Shown here one piece after another: positions 9,470 to 18,986 of a stretch of 64,000 bases of DNA. The notes under the pieces were generated by a model. That model was not told the origin of the DNA. It was given only the letters and a program-made list of their open reading frames with translations, and made no database searches. A program made the position numbers and the translations under genes. Position 1 is the stretch's first letter. Every line of letters begins with the position of its first letter. This DNA is from CCMP332 sp040218795 (GTDB taxonomy: Bacteria; Bacteroidota; Bacteroidia; Cytophagales; CCMP332), in NCBI GenBank assembly GCA_040218795.1, contig JAVJQT010000005.1:620001-684000 (forward strand), written 5' to 3'.

Positions 9470-9655
9470 TATTATGGCAGGTCTCCTGGCTCACCCGTTT
9501 TTACCGCCTTCCCGTCTATGGACAGTGGCTGTGGTGTAAAAACATGTTACTTTCCAAATTGGAAAGAGGGCTTACAGTTGCGGGGACAGCTCCGGAATTA
9601 AACCGGATTCCCTTTTAAGTTTCGTCTTGTTAGAAACACCCGAATACCGTTGCAA
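9470..9655 (-). promoter_or_regulatory. Cobalamin (AdoCbl) riboswitch
   Basis: Read on the minus strand, the region carries the hallmark elements in order. AAGGGAATCCGGT followed by ATTCCGGAGC lies at about 9590-9615, then the B12 box core GCTGTCCCCGCAACTGTAAG at about 9571-9590. GCCACTG and GGGAAGGC follow, and the closing GAGCCAGGAGACCTGCC is at about 9476-9493. It lies about 110 bp upstream of the BtuB-like receptor start. The small frames overlapping it on either strand are not genes. A TAGATTTTG element at 9680-9688 (minus strand) resembles the Bacteroidota -7 promoter box and could drive the leader. The rest of the 421-bp gap up to the mutS2 stop at 9780 shows nothing else clear. Confidence 0.95.
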
Positions 9656-9779
9656 ATTTCGACTTTTTCAGGTAGAAGACAAAATCTAAAATAAACTGGT
9701 TTGTGAAGACTCCTCCACGAAGTACTACGTATTCTGGACGAGCGCTCAGGCTCTGAGAAAGGAACTCCTTTGATAATAC

Positions 9780-12182
9780 CTAATTGAGTATTACAAGCGT
9801 AATCCCATCTCCTCCCCTTTCTACATGTTCGCTTTTAAAACTTTTCACCTGTGAATACTCTTTCAATTGTTCACGGATTACTTTTCTCAAAATTCCATCG
9901 CCTTTGCCATGTAAAATGGAAAGTTCTTTTATACCTACCATGAGGGCTCGGTCAATGAACCGCTCAAGCTCATCAATCGCTTCATTGGCACGCTGGCCTC
10001 TTAAATCCAAATTTGGTGAAAATGTGTTTATGTCAACTTTTGTCAATGAATTAAAACCGGTAGAATCTTTCTTTTTGGATTTTTCAGGACCGGAAAGTTT
10101 AAAGAGTTTTTTCAATTTTACATAAGATCGAATGTTACCAATTGCTATTTCGGCTTCATTGCCCTTAATATTAATGATTTCTCCTTTTGCACCTGAATCA
10201 ATCAATTCCACAATGTCTCCGACTACAATTGGCCCCTGCACTTCTTTTTTAACTTCTTTCTTCTTTTTTGACTCTTTTTTAAGCTTAGGAATCGAATCTT
10301 CAGTATGATCAAGATATTTATTGAGATTTTCCCTTAGCTCTTTGGTCTTGCTTTTATCCGCCTGAATTTCACGTATTTCCCTTATTGTTTTTTCAATTCG
10401 TTTGTTTGCTCCTTTTACAATCCCTGCAGCTTCTTTTTTTGCCTGCTCTATCAATTCTTTTCTCTCCGATTGCAGTTTTTCTTTCATGGCGCGATATTGA
10501 GATGCTACTTTTTCAAGATTTGCATCTTTCTTACTCATATTACTATTGAGTTCTTCAAGCTCCTTTTTTTCTGCTTCCAGTTCATTTAGCATTCTATCGT
10601 ATTCGATCTGACTGTAACCAATATTAGCTTTTGCTTTGTCCAATATATGTTGTGGCAGACCTATTTTTTCAGCTACTTCAAATGCAAATGAGCTTCCCGG
10701 CTTGCCCAATTCTAATTTGTACAAGGGCTCCATATTTTCAAGATCAAAAAGCATTGCGCCATTGACCAGCCCATCCGTTTTATCTGCAAAGGCTTTAAGG
10801 TTTGAATAATGGGTGTTAATCAATCCTTTGCACTTTTTATTATTCAATTCCTCGAGTATCACCTCGGCTATTGCACCGCCAAACTGGGGGTCGGTACCGG
10901 TTCCAAACTCATCGAGAAGAATAAGTGATTTACCACCGGCATAATTTAGCATTTCCCGCATATTTGTCAGATGCGAACTGTAGGTGCTCAAATCATTTTC
11001 AATGGACTGTTCATCGCCGATGTCGATAAAAATATCATTGAAAATAACCATTTCGGATTTTTCAGAAAGTGACACGGGAAGTCCACATTGGTACATATAA
11101 ACAAGAATTCCCAAACTTGTTAAGGCCACTGATTTCCCTCCTGCATTAGGACCTGAAATAAGTAAAATCCGGTTTTTCTCATTGATTTCCAGATCGAGTG
11201 GAATTACTTCCTTATTCAGCTCTTTGTGATGAACATAAAGCAAGGGATGTCTGGCATCAATCAATTTGAGCTGACCTGATTTTGATATATGAGGGAATTC
11301 GGCCTTTATTCTTACAGCCAGCTTTGCTCTTGAACGAATTACGTCGAGTTCTGCCAGAAAATGCATTGAAATCTCGATTTCACTGATATGCGATCTGATG
11401 TCTTTTGTAACTTCAGTTAAAATCCTAATTATTTCTCGGCGCTCTTCTGTGATTAAGTCCTGTAATTCATTATTCATTTCAAATACCTCGGAGGGCTCCA
11501 CAAAAGCCGTTTGTCCGGTAGATGAATGTGCGTGGACATAACCGCGAATGGCTCTTTTATTTTCAACTGCCATAGGAATGACCAGGCGGCCATTTCTAAT
11601 AGTAATTTCGGTCTGTTCGGCCAAATAACCTTTCTCTTTGGCGCTTTGATAGGTATCATTCATCGAACGTCTGACACGGCTTTCGATAACCCGAATATCC
11701 GAGCGTATTTCACTGAGTTTTTCGGAAGCATCATCCCTAATTTCTCCCTTGGAATCTATAACCTCAATTATCAGCGAAATGATGATATCTCTTGATTCAA
11801 GAGAGGGTGAAGCTACATTCAGACTTGAATATATACCACTTTCATCATCCTCAAAAAATTCCAACCATTGGTCGCTGAGTTGAAGGAGTTGTCGAATTTG
11901 AAGTAGTTCTTCAGGTTCAAGAAATGAATTGGCCACCTTGGCCTTTTGAAGATGAGGGCGTATATCTTCGAAATAAATTCTTGGATAAAGTGCATCTTCA
12001 TCAATCAAATGTTTGAAAATTTCATTTTGTTGTTGCCATATTTTAATCCGATCCGGATTATTGGAAAAAGAAATATCTTTAACTTTTTCTTTTCCAATGT
12101 TGGTCATGCAGTCTTCTTCAAGCCATTTTCTTATTTCAGGAAAATTGAGTTTAGACTCAAATTGTATTTCGGGATAGAGCAT
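9780..12182 (-). CDS. mutS2: MutS2 family ATPase/nuclease
   Basis: The protein is about 800 residues. Numbering from the alternative TTG start, it has a MutS-like core and clamp, Walker A GPNAGGKS at 347-354, and Walker B LLDEFGTGTDP at about 425-435. A long Lys/Glu-rich coiled-coil (about 530-660) and a KOW-like patch follow, then a C-terminal Smr domain with DLRGQRANEAIDELE and HGKGDGILRKVIRE. MutS2 lacks the mismatch-recognition domain. It acts on branched DNA and, in Gram-positives, on collided ribosomes. The ATG at 12182 (MLYPEIQFESK) is preferred over the TTG at 12191, because the latter overlaps a TAGTTTTG promoter-like box (12189-12196) and family members begin near this point. Confidence 0.95.
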   Translation of the reverse strand: MLYPEIQFESKLNFPEIRKWLEEDCMTNIGKEKVKDISFSNNPDRIKIWQQQNEIFKHLIDEDALYPRIYFEDIRPHLQKAKVANSFLEPEELLQIRQLLQLSDQWLEFFEDDESGIYSSLNVASPSLESRDIIISLIIEVIDSKGEIRDDASEKLSEIRSDIRVIESRVRRSMNDTYQSAKEKGYLAEQTEITIRNGRLVIPMAVENKRAIRGYVHAHSSTGQTAFVEPSEVFEMNNELQDLITEERREIIRILTEVTKDIRSHISEIEISMHFLAELDVIRSRAKLAVRIKAEFPHISKSGQLKLIDARHPLLYVHHKELNKEVIPLDLEINEKNRILLISGPNAGGKSVALTSLGILVYMYQCGLPVSLSEKSEMVIFNDIFIDIGDEQSIENDLSTYSSHLTNMREMLNYAGGKSLILLDEFGTGTDPQFGGAIAEVILEELNNKKCKGLINTHYSNLKAFADKTDGLVNGAMLFDLENMEPLYKLELGKPGSSFAFEVAEKIGLPQHILDKAKANIGYSQIEYDRMLNELEAEKKELEELNSNMSKKDANLEKVASQYRAMKEKLQSERKELIEQAKKEAAGIVKGANKRIEKTIREIREIQADKSKTKELRENLNKYLDHTEDSIPKLKKESKKKKEVKKEVQGPIVVGDIVELIDSGAKGEIINIKGNEAEIAIGNIRSYVKLKKLFKLSGPEKSKKKDSTGFNSLTKVDINTFSPNLDLRGQRANEAIDELERFIDRALMVGIKELSILHGKGDGILRKVIREQLKEYSQVKSFKSEHVERGGDGITLVILN

Positions 12183-12246
12183 ATATTGCAAAACTAAAAA
12201 CTGAATAATTGTTTTTGAGTTTTATTTACATTACCATGTTTTTTTT

Positions 12247-13308
12247 ATGCAACCTAAAACAGTATTCAGAATTTTGATAATTTTTCTATCAGCAATTGCA
12301 ATTTTCATTTCTGCAGTCTTTCTAATCGGCTATAGTGTATCTGCTCCGGTGTACAAGGGAGAAGCATTGGCGCATTTTAATGGTAAACAGTTCAAAAATC
12401 CAAGCGGTATTGAAGCCAAAGGATTTGGCGATGTGTTCAAATTTCTGCTCAACAGACAAAGAGAGCCATGGGCAAAGAACATGGACCTAGCCAGCGGACC
12501 CGCTCCGGAATCGAATCCCGACCCTGATAAAATTAAAATCACTTTTGTAAACCATTCTACATTTTTAATTCAATATAAGGGCCTCAATATCCTAACAGAT
12601 CCTGTTTGGAGTCAAAGAACAAGTCCTTTCCAGTTTGCAGGGCCTGAAAGAATGCGTCCGCCTGGAATAAATTTTGAAGACCTTCCGAAAATCGATCTCA
12701 TTATAATCTCGCACAATCATTATGATCATCTCGATGCCAATACCATGAAAAAATTGGCTGTAAAATTCAATCCTAAAGTGATTTCTCCATTGGGTGTTTC
12801 GGCCTTTGTCAAAAAACTGGGTTTTGATAATACTATTGATCTGGATTGGTGGGAAATTTCAAATTTTCAAGAATTGAAAATTACCTCGGTGCCTGCGCAA
12901 CATTTCTCCGGTAGAGGTATGTTCGATAGAAATGCCACATTATGGGCAGGTTATGTTATTCAAAGTGCAGATAAAAAAATATATTTTGCAGGAGATTCAG
13001 GATATGATAAAAATATATTCAGAGAGATCGGAAGACATTTTGATTCGATGGATGTATCTATGATTCCTATTGGTGCTTATAAACCGCGTTGGTTTATGTC
13101 TGTTATCCATGTAGATCCAAAGGAAGCCTTGCTCATTCATAAGGATGTAAATAGTAAACAGAGTATCGCCATGCATTTTGGCACCTTCCCGCTTGCAGAT
13201 GATGGGCAGAATGACCCAATAAAAGAGCTTAATGCAGAATTATTAGAATCAAATATTGAAAAAGAGGATTTTATAATCCCTAAGGAAGGAGAAGGGAAAT
13301 ATTATTAA
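12247..13308 (+). CDS. Membrane-anchored metallo-beta-lactamase-fold hydrolase (NAPE-PLD/UlaG-like)
   Basis: This is a 353-residue protein whose N-terminal hydrophobic segment (about residues 7-30) acts as an anchor or signal. The beta-lactamase-like fold follows: FVNHSTFLIQY (100-110), LTDPVW, the zinc-binding HNHYDHLD (H156, H158, D160, H161), a FSGRGMFDRNATLWAG segment, FAGDSGYD and a C-terminal AMHFGTFPLADD. This pattern matches the N-acyl-phosphatidylethanolamine phospholipase D/RomA subgroup, which acts on phospholipid head groups in animals. The bacterial substrate is unknown. It diverges from mutS2 across a 64-bp gap. Confidence 0.85.
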   Translation: MQPKTVFRILIIFLSAIAIFISAVFLIGYSVSAPVYKGEALAHFNGKQFKNPSGIEAKGFGDVFKFLLNRQREPWAKNMDLASGPAPESNPDPDKIKITFVNHSTFLIQYKGLNILTDPVWSQRTSPFQFAGPERMRPPGINFEDLPKIDLIIISHNHYDHLDANTMKKLAVKFNPKVISPLGVSAFVKKLGFDNTIDLDWWEISNFQELKITSVPAQHFSGRGMFDRNATLWAGYVIQSADKKIYFAGDSGYDKNIFREIGRHFDSMDVSMIPIGAYKPRWFMSVIHVDPKEALLIHKDVNSKQSIAMHFGTFPLADDGQNDPIKELNAELLESNIEKEDFIIPKEGEGKYY

Positions 13309-13340
13309 GCATTGGCATTACTTATTTTGCTAAAAATCAT

Positions 13341-14453
13341 TTATTTAAAATAGTATTTAATCACTTGCTCTGATTTTTTTCTCTGAGGGGTAAAAGTAGA
13401 AGTTTGTGGCCCTCCAAAACGATGATAGGGGCTTTTCCAGTTCCAGATAAATACACCTTCACACCAATCTTCTTTCCATACGGTTTCAAAAAATACTTTG
13501 AAACACTGCGCCTGCATATCTTCGGATACTGATTGCTTATCTCCCTTCCTCCCCCAGTGTTCATCCCAAAGCCAGGGTTTTACACCCGCATCAATTGAGC
13601 TTTTGTAACCCAGTTCAGTTAAAAGTACAGGTTTATTAAATTTCTCACTTAGTGTTTTAATGTTTTCACAGTATTTGAGCCATTGTACTTTCATGTATGA
13701 ATAATTGGATGAATCCAAACTTGAAATTGGAAAATAAGCCTGAATACCTATATAATCTAATTCATTCCAAAATGTGATCTTTTCGTATTCATCGTACCAA
13801 TTAGCGGCATAGCACAATTTCCCGGAGTAAACATTTCGGACTTTCTTTATCATGCTTTTCCAGTAGTCCGGTTTGGCCAATGCCAATTGTTTTAACTCCG
13901 TACCTATGCAAAGGATTGCAATATTCTCCTCCTCACAAATCTCTGCATAATTCAAAATGGCTTTTTCATAAGACCTTGCCCAACCCTGCCAATTACTGCT
14001 ATCTGGTTCTATGGCTTCCCTCCATTCTCCATTTTTAACGCCCACCGGCCATATATGTGGTTTTAGTATAAGTTCAAGCCCATTTTTCTGACAAATCCGA
14101 GCCATTTGAATAATGCCATCTTCACGTTCTGTCCATTCATAGCTGTTCTTACCCGGTGATATGACCGTATCAGTATTCAATCCTCTTTGGTAGAGAAAAG
14201 GAACAAGAACAATCGAATTGATATTTAAGTCTTTTATGCGTTCCAATTCCAGAGAATCAATTTCTTCTCTGGCAAAAAGATGAATGGATTTGTATCTATT
14301 CTTATTTGAAAAGTCATCGCCGGAGTATTCACCCGGATATTGCTGGCATGCACTTAAAATAAAAAGCAAAAATAAATTCAAGATAAATATGCCTCTATCC
14401 AATATGCAGGGCGATATAAATATGGACTTATATGAGTATTTTGTTAAATTCAA
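13341..14453 (-). CDS. Glycoside hydrolase family 113-like lipoprotein
   Basis: The protein is 370 residues. A long, unusual N-terminus precedes a hydrophobic helix and lipobox LSAC (Cys36). A (beta/alpha)8 barrel follows, with the acid/base candidate in IGTELKQL (Glu186) and the nucleophile candidate in LLTELGYKSS (Glu280). Aromatic sugar-binding patches are WPVGVKNGEW and FIWNWKSPYHRFGG. GH113 contains beta-mannanases, so the expected substrate is a mannan or related glycan at the cell surface. No susCD pair or other polysaccharide genes sit nearby, so it is not part of a utilisation locus. The mannan specificity is inferred from the family. Confidence 0.75.
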   Translation of the reverse strand: MNLTKYSYKSIFISPCILDRGIFILNLFLLFILSACQQYPGEYSGDDFSNKNRYKSIHLFAREEIDSLELERIKDLNINSIVLVPFLYQRGLNTDTVISPGKNSYEWTEREDGIIQMARICQKNGLELILKPHIWPVGVKNGEWREAIEPDSSNWQGWARSYEKAILNYAEICEEENIAILCIGTELKQLALAKPDYWKSMIKKVRNVYSGKLCYAANWYDEYEKITFWNELDYIGIQAYFPISSLDSSNYSYMKVQWLKYCENIKTLSEKFNKPVLLTELGYKSSIDAGVKPWLWDEHWGRKGDKQSVSEDMQAQCFKVFFETVWKEDWCEGVFIWNWKSPYHRFGGPQTSTFTPQRKKSEQVIKYYFK

Positions 14454-14495
14454 AATTCTTTAAAATAAAAACAGAACCCAATCTTAAATTTTATA

Positions 14496-16424
14496 ATGAA
14501 AAATTTATCAATTATTATATCCCTGTTTCTTCTCATAGGCTGTACTAAAAAAGAGGAAAAGCAGATCGAAATCCCAAAAGTAGAAAGCTACACAATTGAA
14601 CAGTTTTTTGATAATCTCAGCGTTGGCGGAGGGTATTTTTCTCCGGACGAGAGTAAATTATTGATTCATCACAATAAAACCGGCATTTACAATATTTACG
14701 AAATGTCTGTGGAGGGAGGAGAAGAAAGTCCGATCACGGAATCCGATAGCAGCTCGATTTTCGCTATTTCCTATTTCCCAAATGATGAGCGCATTCTATT
14801 TTCGATGGATAATAATGGCGATGAAATAAGCCATATTTATATGCGCGACCTTGAGGGTGCAATTACAGATCTGACACCTGCGGAAGGTGCTAAAGCAAGT
14901 TTTGCCGGCTGGGCCTATGACTTAAAATGTTTTTACTATCTGACCAATGAAAGGGATCCCAAATATTTCGATCTCTACGAACTTCAACTGAGTGATTTGA
15001 GCAGTAAAAAGATTTACGAGAATAAAGACGGAATGAGTTTTTCAGGTATTTCTGATAATAAAAAATTCATAACACTTCAAAAAAGCAATACCACGAGCGA
15101 TAATGACCTCTATTTATACGATCTCGGTAAAAAAGAACTAACCCATATCTCCGAACATGAAGGTTCTGCCACCTACTCTGCTGCTGAATTTAGCCGTGAT
15201 AATCAAAAGCTTTATTATTTAACCGATGAAGGCGCAGAGTTCACTTATTTGATGGCATACGATTTAAATACCGGTGAAAAAACCAAAATTTTGGATTCTG
15301 ATTGGGATATTTCCTATGCCTATTTTTCATATTCCGGTAAATTCAGAGTTGTGGGAAAAAATGAAGATGCCAAAACCACGATTACAATTACAAATATGGA
15401 GAGTGGTGAAAAAGTTGAACTTCCGGATTTCGGCAATATTGATATTAAGGGTGTAAATATCAGCAGAAGTGAAAAAGCGATGCGAATGACAGTTGGAAGC
15501 TCTAAATCGCCAAATGACCTCTATTACTACAATTTCGAATCAGGAGAATTTACAAGATTGACCAATTCTCTCAATCCTGAAATCAATGAAAATGATTTAG
15601 TAGAAGCGGAAGTGGTTCGTTACGAATCTTTTGACGGCACACAAATTCCTGCTATCTACTATAAACCAATTCAGGCTACAGAAGACAATAAGGTACCGGC
15701 ACTTGTTTGGGTTCATGGCGGCCCCGGAGGACAAAGTCGTACAGGATTTTCTTCTCTTATTCAATATCTTGTCAATCACGGCTATGCCATCATTGCAGTC
15801 AATAACCGTGGGAGCAGTGGTTATGGAAAGACTTTTTATCAAATGGATGACCAAAATCACGGTGAAGGCGATTTGATGGATTGTATAAAAGCGAAAGATT
15901 TTCTAGCCCAACAGAATTATATCGACACAAGTAAAATTGGGATAATTGGCGGCTCCTATGGCGGTTATATGGTTATGGCCGCGTTGACATTAGAACCAGA
16001 GGCTTTTGATGTAGGTGTCAATATTTTTGGCGTTACCAATTGGTTGAGAACGCTCAAATCCATTCCCCCTTACTGGGAAAGTTTCAGGGAAGCGCTGTAC
16101 GCTGAAATGGGTAATCCCTTTACCGAAGATTCCATTCGTTTAAGAAAAATTTCACCGCTCTTCAATGCGGAAAATATTGTTAAACCACTAATGGTACTGC
16201 AGGGTGCAAACGACCCTAGAGTTTTGCAGGTAGAGTCAGATGAAATAGTGGAAGCCGCAAGAGCCAATGAAGTTCCCGTTGAATATGTCCTTTTTGAAGA
16301 TGAGGGTCATGGTTTTCTGAAAAAGGAAAATCAAATTGAAGCCTATGGGAAAATTCTTGATTTTTTGGATCAATACTTGTCCAAAAAAGATGAATACAAT
16401 AAAAACAACATAAAAAACAGTTAG
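14496..16424 (+). CDS. S9 family (prolyl oligopeptidase-type) serine peptidase, lipoprotein
   Basis: The protein is 642 residues with lipobox LLIGC (Cys16), so it is membrane-anchored on the periplasmic or outer face. Residues ~40-360 form a WD/DPP-like beta-propeller of about seven blades (YFSPDESKLLIHH, YFPNDERILFSMD, FSRDNQKLYYLTDEG). The alpha/beta-hydrolase domain has the oxyanion HGGPGGQSRTGF, nucleophile elbow GGSYGGYM (Ser487), acid QGANDPRV (Asp573) and EDEGHGF (His605), so the catalytic triad is complete. It probably degrades short peptides taken up from protein breakdown. The next gene begins at the base after its stop. Confidence 0.93.
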   Translation: MKNLSIIISLFLLIGCTKKEEKQIEIPKVESYTIEQFFDNLSVGGGYFSPDESKLLIHHNKTGIYNIYEMSVEGGEESPITESDSSSIFAISYFPNDERILFSMDNNGDEISHIYMRDLEGAITDLTPAEGAKASFAGWAYDLKCFYYLTNERDPKYFDLYELQLSDLSSKKIYENKDGMSFSGISDNKKFITLQKSNTTSDNDLYLYDLGKKELTHISEHEGSATYSAAEFSRDNQKLYYLTDEGAEFTYLMAYDLNTGEKTKILDSDWDISYAYFSYSGKFRVVGKNEDAKTTITITNMESGEKVELPDFGNIDIKGVNISRSEKAMRMTVGSSKSPNDLYYYNFESGEFTRLTNSLNPEINENDLVEAEVVRYESFDGTQIPAIYYKPIQATEDNKVPALVWVHGGPGGQSRTGFSSLIQYLVNHGYAIIAVNNRGSSGYGKTFYQMDDQNHGEGDLMDCIKAKDFLAQQNYIDTSKIGIIGGSYGGYMVMAALTLEPEAFDVGVNIFGVTNWLRTLKSIPPYWESFREALYAEMGNPFTEDSIRLRKISPLFNAENIVKPLMVLQGANDPRVLQVESDEIVEAARANEVPVEYVLFEDEGHGFLKKENQIEAYGKILDFLDQYLSKKDEYNKNNIKNS

Positions 16425-16814
16425 ATGAAAAGAGTAACAGGACTCGGCGGGATATTTTTTAAATCCGAAAATCCCGATAAATCAAAAGAATGGTATAACA
16501 AACACCTGGGCTTAAATACGCATCAATACGGTGCTACTTTTCACTGGCGCCATGCCGATGAACCCGATAAAAAGGGAAGAACAGAATGGGGGCCTTTTGA
16601 TAAAAATACTGAATACATGAATCCATCAAAAAAGGATTTCATGATCAATTACAGAGTGGATGATTTGGAAAAACTACTTGAGGCGCTCAAAAAAGAAGGC
16701 GTAGAAATCGTTGGTGAAATGGAAACTTATGAATACGGCAAATTCGGCTGGATCATGGATCCGGATGGTGTTAAAATTGAGCTTTGGGAACCTCTGGATG
16801 AATCGGTACTTTAA
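16425..16814 (+). CDS. VOC (glyoxalase/bleomycin-resistance) family protein
   Basis: This 129-residue cytosolic protein consists of one vicinal-oxygen-chelate domain made of two beta-alpha-beta-beta-beta units. GIFFKSENPDKSKEWYNKHL opens the first unit. INYRVDDLEKLLEALKKEG and the closing WIMDPDGVKIELWEP (final metal-ligand-type Glu) form the second. Such small proteins can be isomerases, lyases or dioxygenases acting with a divalent metal. Here the substrate is unknown. The start codon immediately follows the stop of the S9 peptidase gene, so the two are almost certainly co-transcribed although no functional link is known. The stop abuts the convergent DUF255 gene. Confidence 0.9.
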   Translation: MKRVTGLGGIFFKSENPDKSKEWYNKHLGLNTHQYGATFHWRHADEPDKKGRTEWGPFDKNTEYMNPSKKDFMINYRVDDLEKLLEALKKEGVEIVGEMETYEYGKFGWIMDPDGVKIELWEPLDESVL

Positions 16815-18929
16815 TCATTCATCAAGACGCATGGCCCTTATTTGATGCAAAGCCTTCTCCACTTCGGTTACGGGGAGATCGCAAACTTTGTTTTTACAAA
16901 CGAAGAGTGTTGTTTGCCCGGCTATATATTTGTTTTTGAGTAAGGGAAGTTCGCTTTCTTTAGCTGAGCCCATTTTAATGGTCAAGGGCAAATAATTAAG
17001 GTCAATTTTCTGTCTGTATTCATTGTATTTTTTTCCTGAAATGGCCAATTCAATGACCGGATAATTAAATCTAATCAACAATGCGGACCATTTTGAATAA
17101 TACAATCCATATTTCTCCAGGTCATCCCTGACAAAAGATAACATCTCTTCGGCCTTTTCCATGTAGGATTTTTCATCGAACATTTTTGCCAAATTGAAAA
17201 GGTTATGGGCCATTACAGAATTCGAAGCGGGGATGACATTGTCAGTCACTTCCTTTTTTCTTGCAATTAAAGCCTGATCTTCAGAAGAAGTATAAAAGAG
17301 CATCGCATTGCTGGAATCAGAGAAATTCTTTAATGCATAATCTGTTAGAAGTTTTGATTTTTCCAACCACTTTACTTCAAAAGTTACCTGGTACAATGAA
17401 AAGTAGGCAGATGAAAGCAAAGCGTAATCATCGAGAAAAGCATTGATGACTGACTTTCCATCTTTATGATTTCTCAATAATTTTCCGTTTGCGCTGAGCA
17501 TATGCTTTTCCAGAAATTCTGCATTTTTAATGGCCGCTTTTAGAAATTTTTGATCAGAAAATGCTTTATAGGCATCGATATAACCCTCCATCATCAAAGC
17601 ATTCCAGGATGTGAGCGCTTTATCATCCAATCCGGGACGGATTCTCTTTTCTCTTACTTCTAAAAGTTTGGATTTGGCATTTTCCCATTTCCCTAGCAAT
17701 TCTTCACGACTCAGGTTTTCGTCTTTTGCCAGTTCTTCCCAGGATTTTTCCCTTATCAATACATTATTTCCATGCTCCCAGTTGCCTGCATCCGTGATGT
17801 TAAAAACTCTATTAAAAATAGCTTTATCCGCAGCCAGTACTTCTTCAAATTCATCTTTTTTCCATACATAGAATTTGCCTTCCTCCCCTTCGCTATCGGC
17901 ATCAATGGCAGAATAAAATTGCCCTTCATTACCGGTCATTTCTCTTTCAATAAATTCCAGGCTTTCGTAAACTACTTCTTTATACAAAGGTTTTTTAAAG
18001 ACCTGATAGGCTCGACTGTATAGTGAGACCAATTGGGCATTGTCATAGAGCATTTTTTCAAAGTGTGGCACTTTCCAGTATCTGTCGGTGCTGTAACGGG
18101 CAAAACCACCGCCAACAGCATCGTAGATTCCTCCCATAGCCATTTTATCCAAACTCAGTTCTAATATTTGTCGTACTTCCAGATCACCTTCGAGGTATTG
18201 ATATTGCAATAAAAAATCCAAACCTACAGGCATAGGAAATTTTGGTGCTTTATCCTGTCCACCCCATTTTTTATCCATTTTTGGCATCCAGGCTGCCACA
18301 ATTTTTCTCAATTCCTCCTTTTCGTAATCCCCGCTTTGTGAAGGATCGAGATTTGATTCAACCATGCGAATTCCTTCTGTTAATTTCTGCGCTTGTTCTA
18401 ATGCTTTCGCGGGTTCTTGAGTGTAAAACTTCTGTACATTTTGCAGGAGTTGCATCCATTGTGTTTTTGGAAAATAAGTGCCTGCAAAAATGGGTCTGCC
18501 ATCGGGCAGGGCTATGGCATTCAATGGCCAACCCCCACTGCCTGAAATCAATTGCGCCGCCTCCATATATATCTGATCAATATCGGGACGTTCTTCCCTA
18601 TCCACCTTAATGGATACAAAATGTTCATTCATTAGCTTAGCCACAGCAGAATCTTCAAACGATTCATGCTCCATTACATGACACCAATGGCAGGAAGAGT
18701 ATCCAATCGATATAATTAGTAATTTATTTTCGTCCTTGGCTTTTTTCAGCGCCTCTTCTCCCCAGGGATACCAATCCACAGGATTATGGGCATGTTGTAA
18801 GAGGTATGGACTGGATTCATTGATGAGTTTATTGGTATGCATTTTTTCCTGACTTTGAGCACATGAAAACAAAATGGTCAGCAAGACAAATATCCTAAGA
18901 GTGATTTTTGATATCTTTAAAAAGTCCAT
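16815..18929 (-). CDS. DUF255/YyaL thioredoxin-fold lipoprotein
   Basis: About 700 residues. The N-terminal thioredoxin-like domain carries LINESSPYLLQHAHNPVDW and the CxxC motif SSCHWCHVMEHESFED. A long (alpha/alpha)6-type barrel follows, with GGWPLNAIALPDGRP and GGGFARYSTDRYWKVPHFEK. This matches the YyaL/SPATA20 family, whose biochemical role is unsettled. The choice of ATG 18929 (MDFLKISK...) gives a lipoprotein signal ending LFSC; an ATG at 18950 only extends the n-region. Many relatives are cytosolic, so the lipobox here argues for a periplasmic or surface site. It diverges from the pirin gene (57-bp gap). Confidence 0.9.
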   Translation of the reverse strand: MDFLKISKITLRIFVLLTILFSCAQSQEKMHTNKLINESSPYLLQHAHNPVDWYPWGEEALKKAKDENKLLIISIGYSSCHWCHVMEHESFEDSAVAKLMNEHFVSIKVDREERPDIDQIYMEAAQLISGSGGWPLNAIALPDGRPIFAGTYFPKTQWMQLLQNVQKFYTQEPAKALEQAQKLTEGIRMVESNLDPSQSGDYEKEELRKIVAAWMPKMDKKWGGQDKAPKFPMPVGLDFLLQYQYLEGDLEVRQILELSLDKMAMGGIYDAVGGGFARYSTDRYWKVPHFEKMLYDNAQLVSLYSRAYQVFKKPLYKEVVYESLEFIEREMTGNEGQFYSAIDADSEGEEGKFYVWKKDEFEEVLAADKAIFNRVFNITDAGNWEHGNNVLIREKSWEELAKDENLSREELLGKWENAKSKLLEVREKRIRPGLDDKALTSWNALMMEGYIDAYKAFSDQKFLKAAIKNAEFLEKHMLSANGKLLRNHKDGKSVINAFLDDYALLSSAYFSLYQVTFEVKWLEKSKLLTDYALKNFSDSSNAMLFYTSSEDQALIARKKEVTDNVIPASNSVMAHNLFNLAKMFDEKSYMEKAEEMLSFVRDDLEKYGLYYSKWSALLIRFNYPVIELAISGKKYNEYRQKIDLNYLPLTIKMGSAKESELPLLKNKYIAGQTTLFVCKNKVCDLPVTEVEKALHQIRAMRLDE

Positions 18930-18986
18930 TTTATTTTTGAAATAAATCATTTTGTCTTTGCAAAGGTTTAAATAAAAAAAAGATTT

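Noticed and set aside
9338..9601. Open frame on the plus strand antisense to the riboswitch region
   Set aside because: It lies within and opposite the cobalamin riboswitch and receptor leader. The translation has no domain character and the conserved RNA elements explain the sequence.
13310..13330. TGGCATTACTTATTTTGC as a sigma-54 site
   Set aside because: The spacing between GG and GC is 3 bases too long and no gene starts downstream in that direction.
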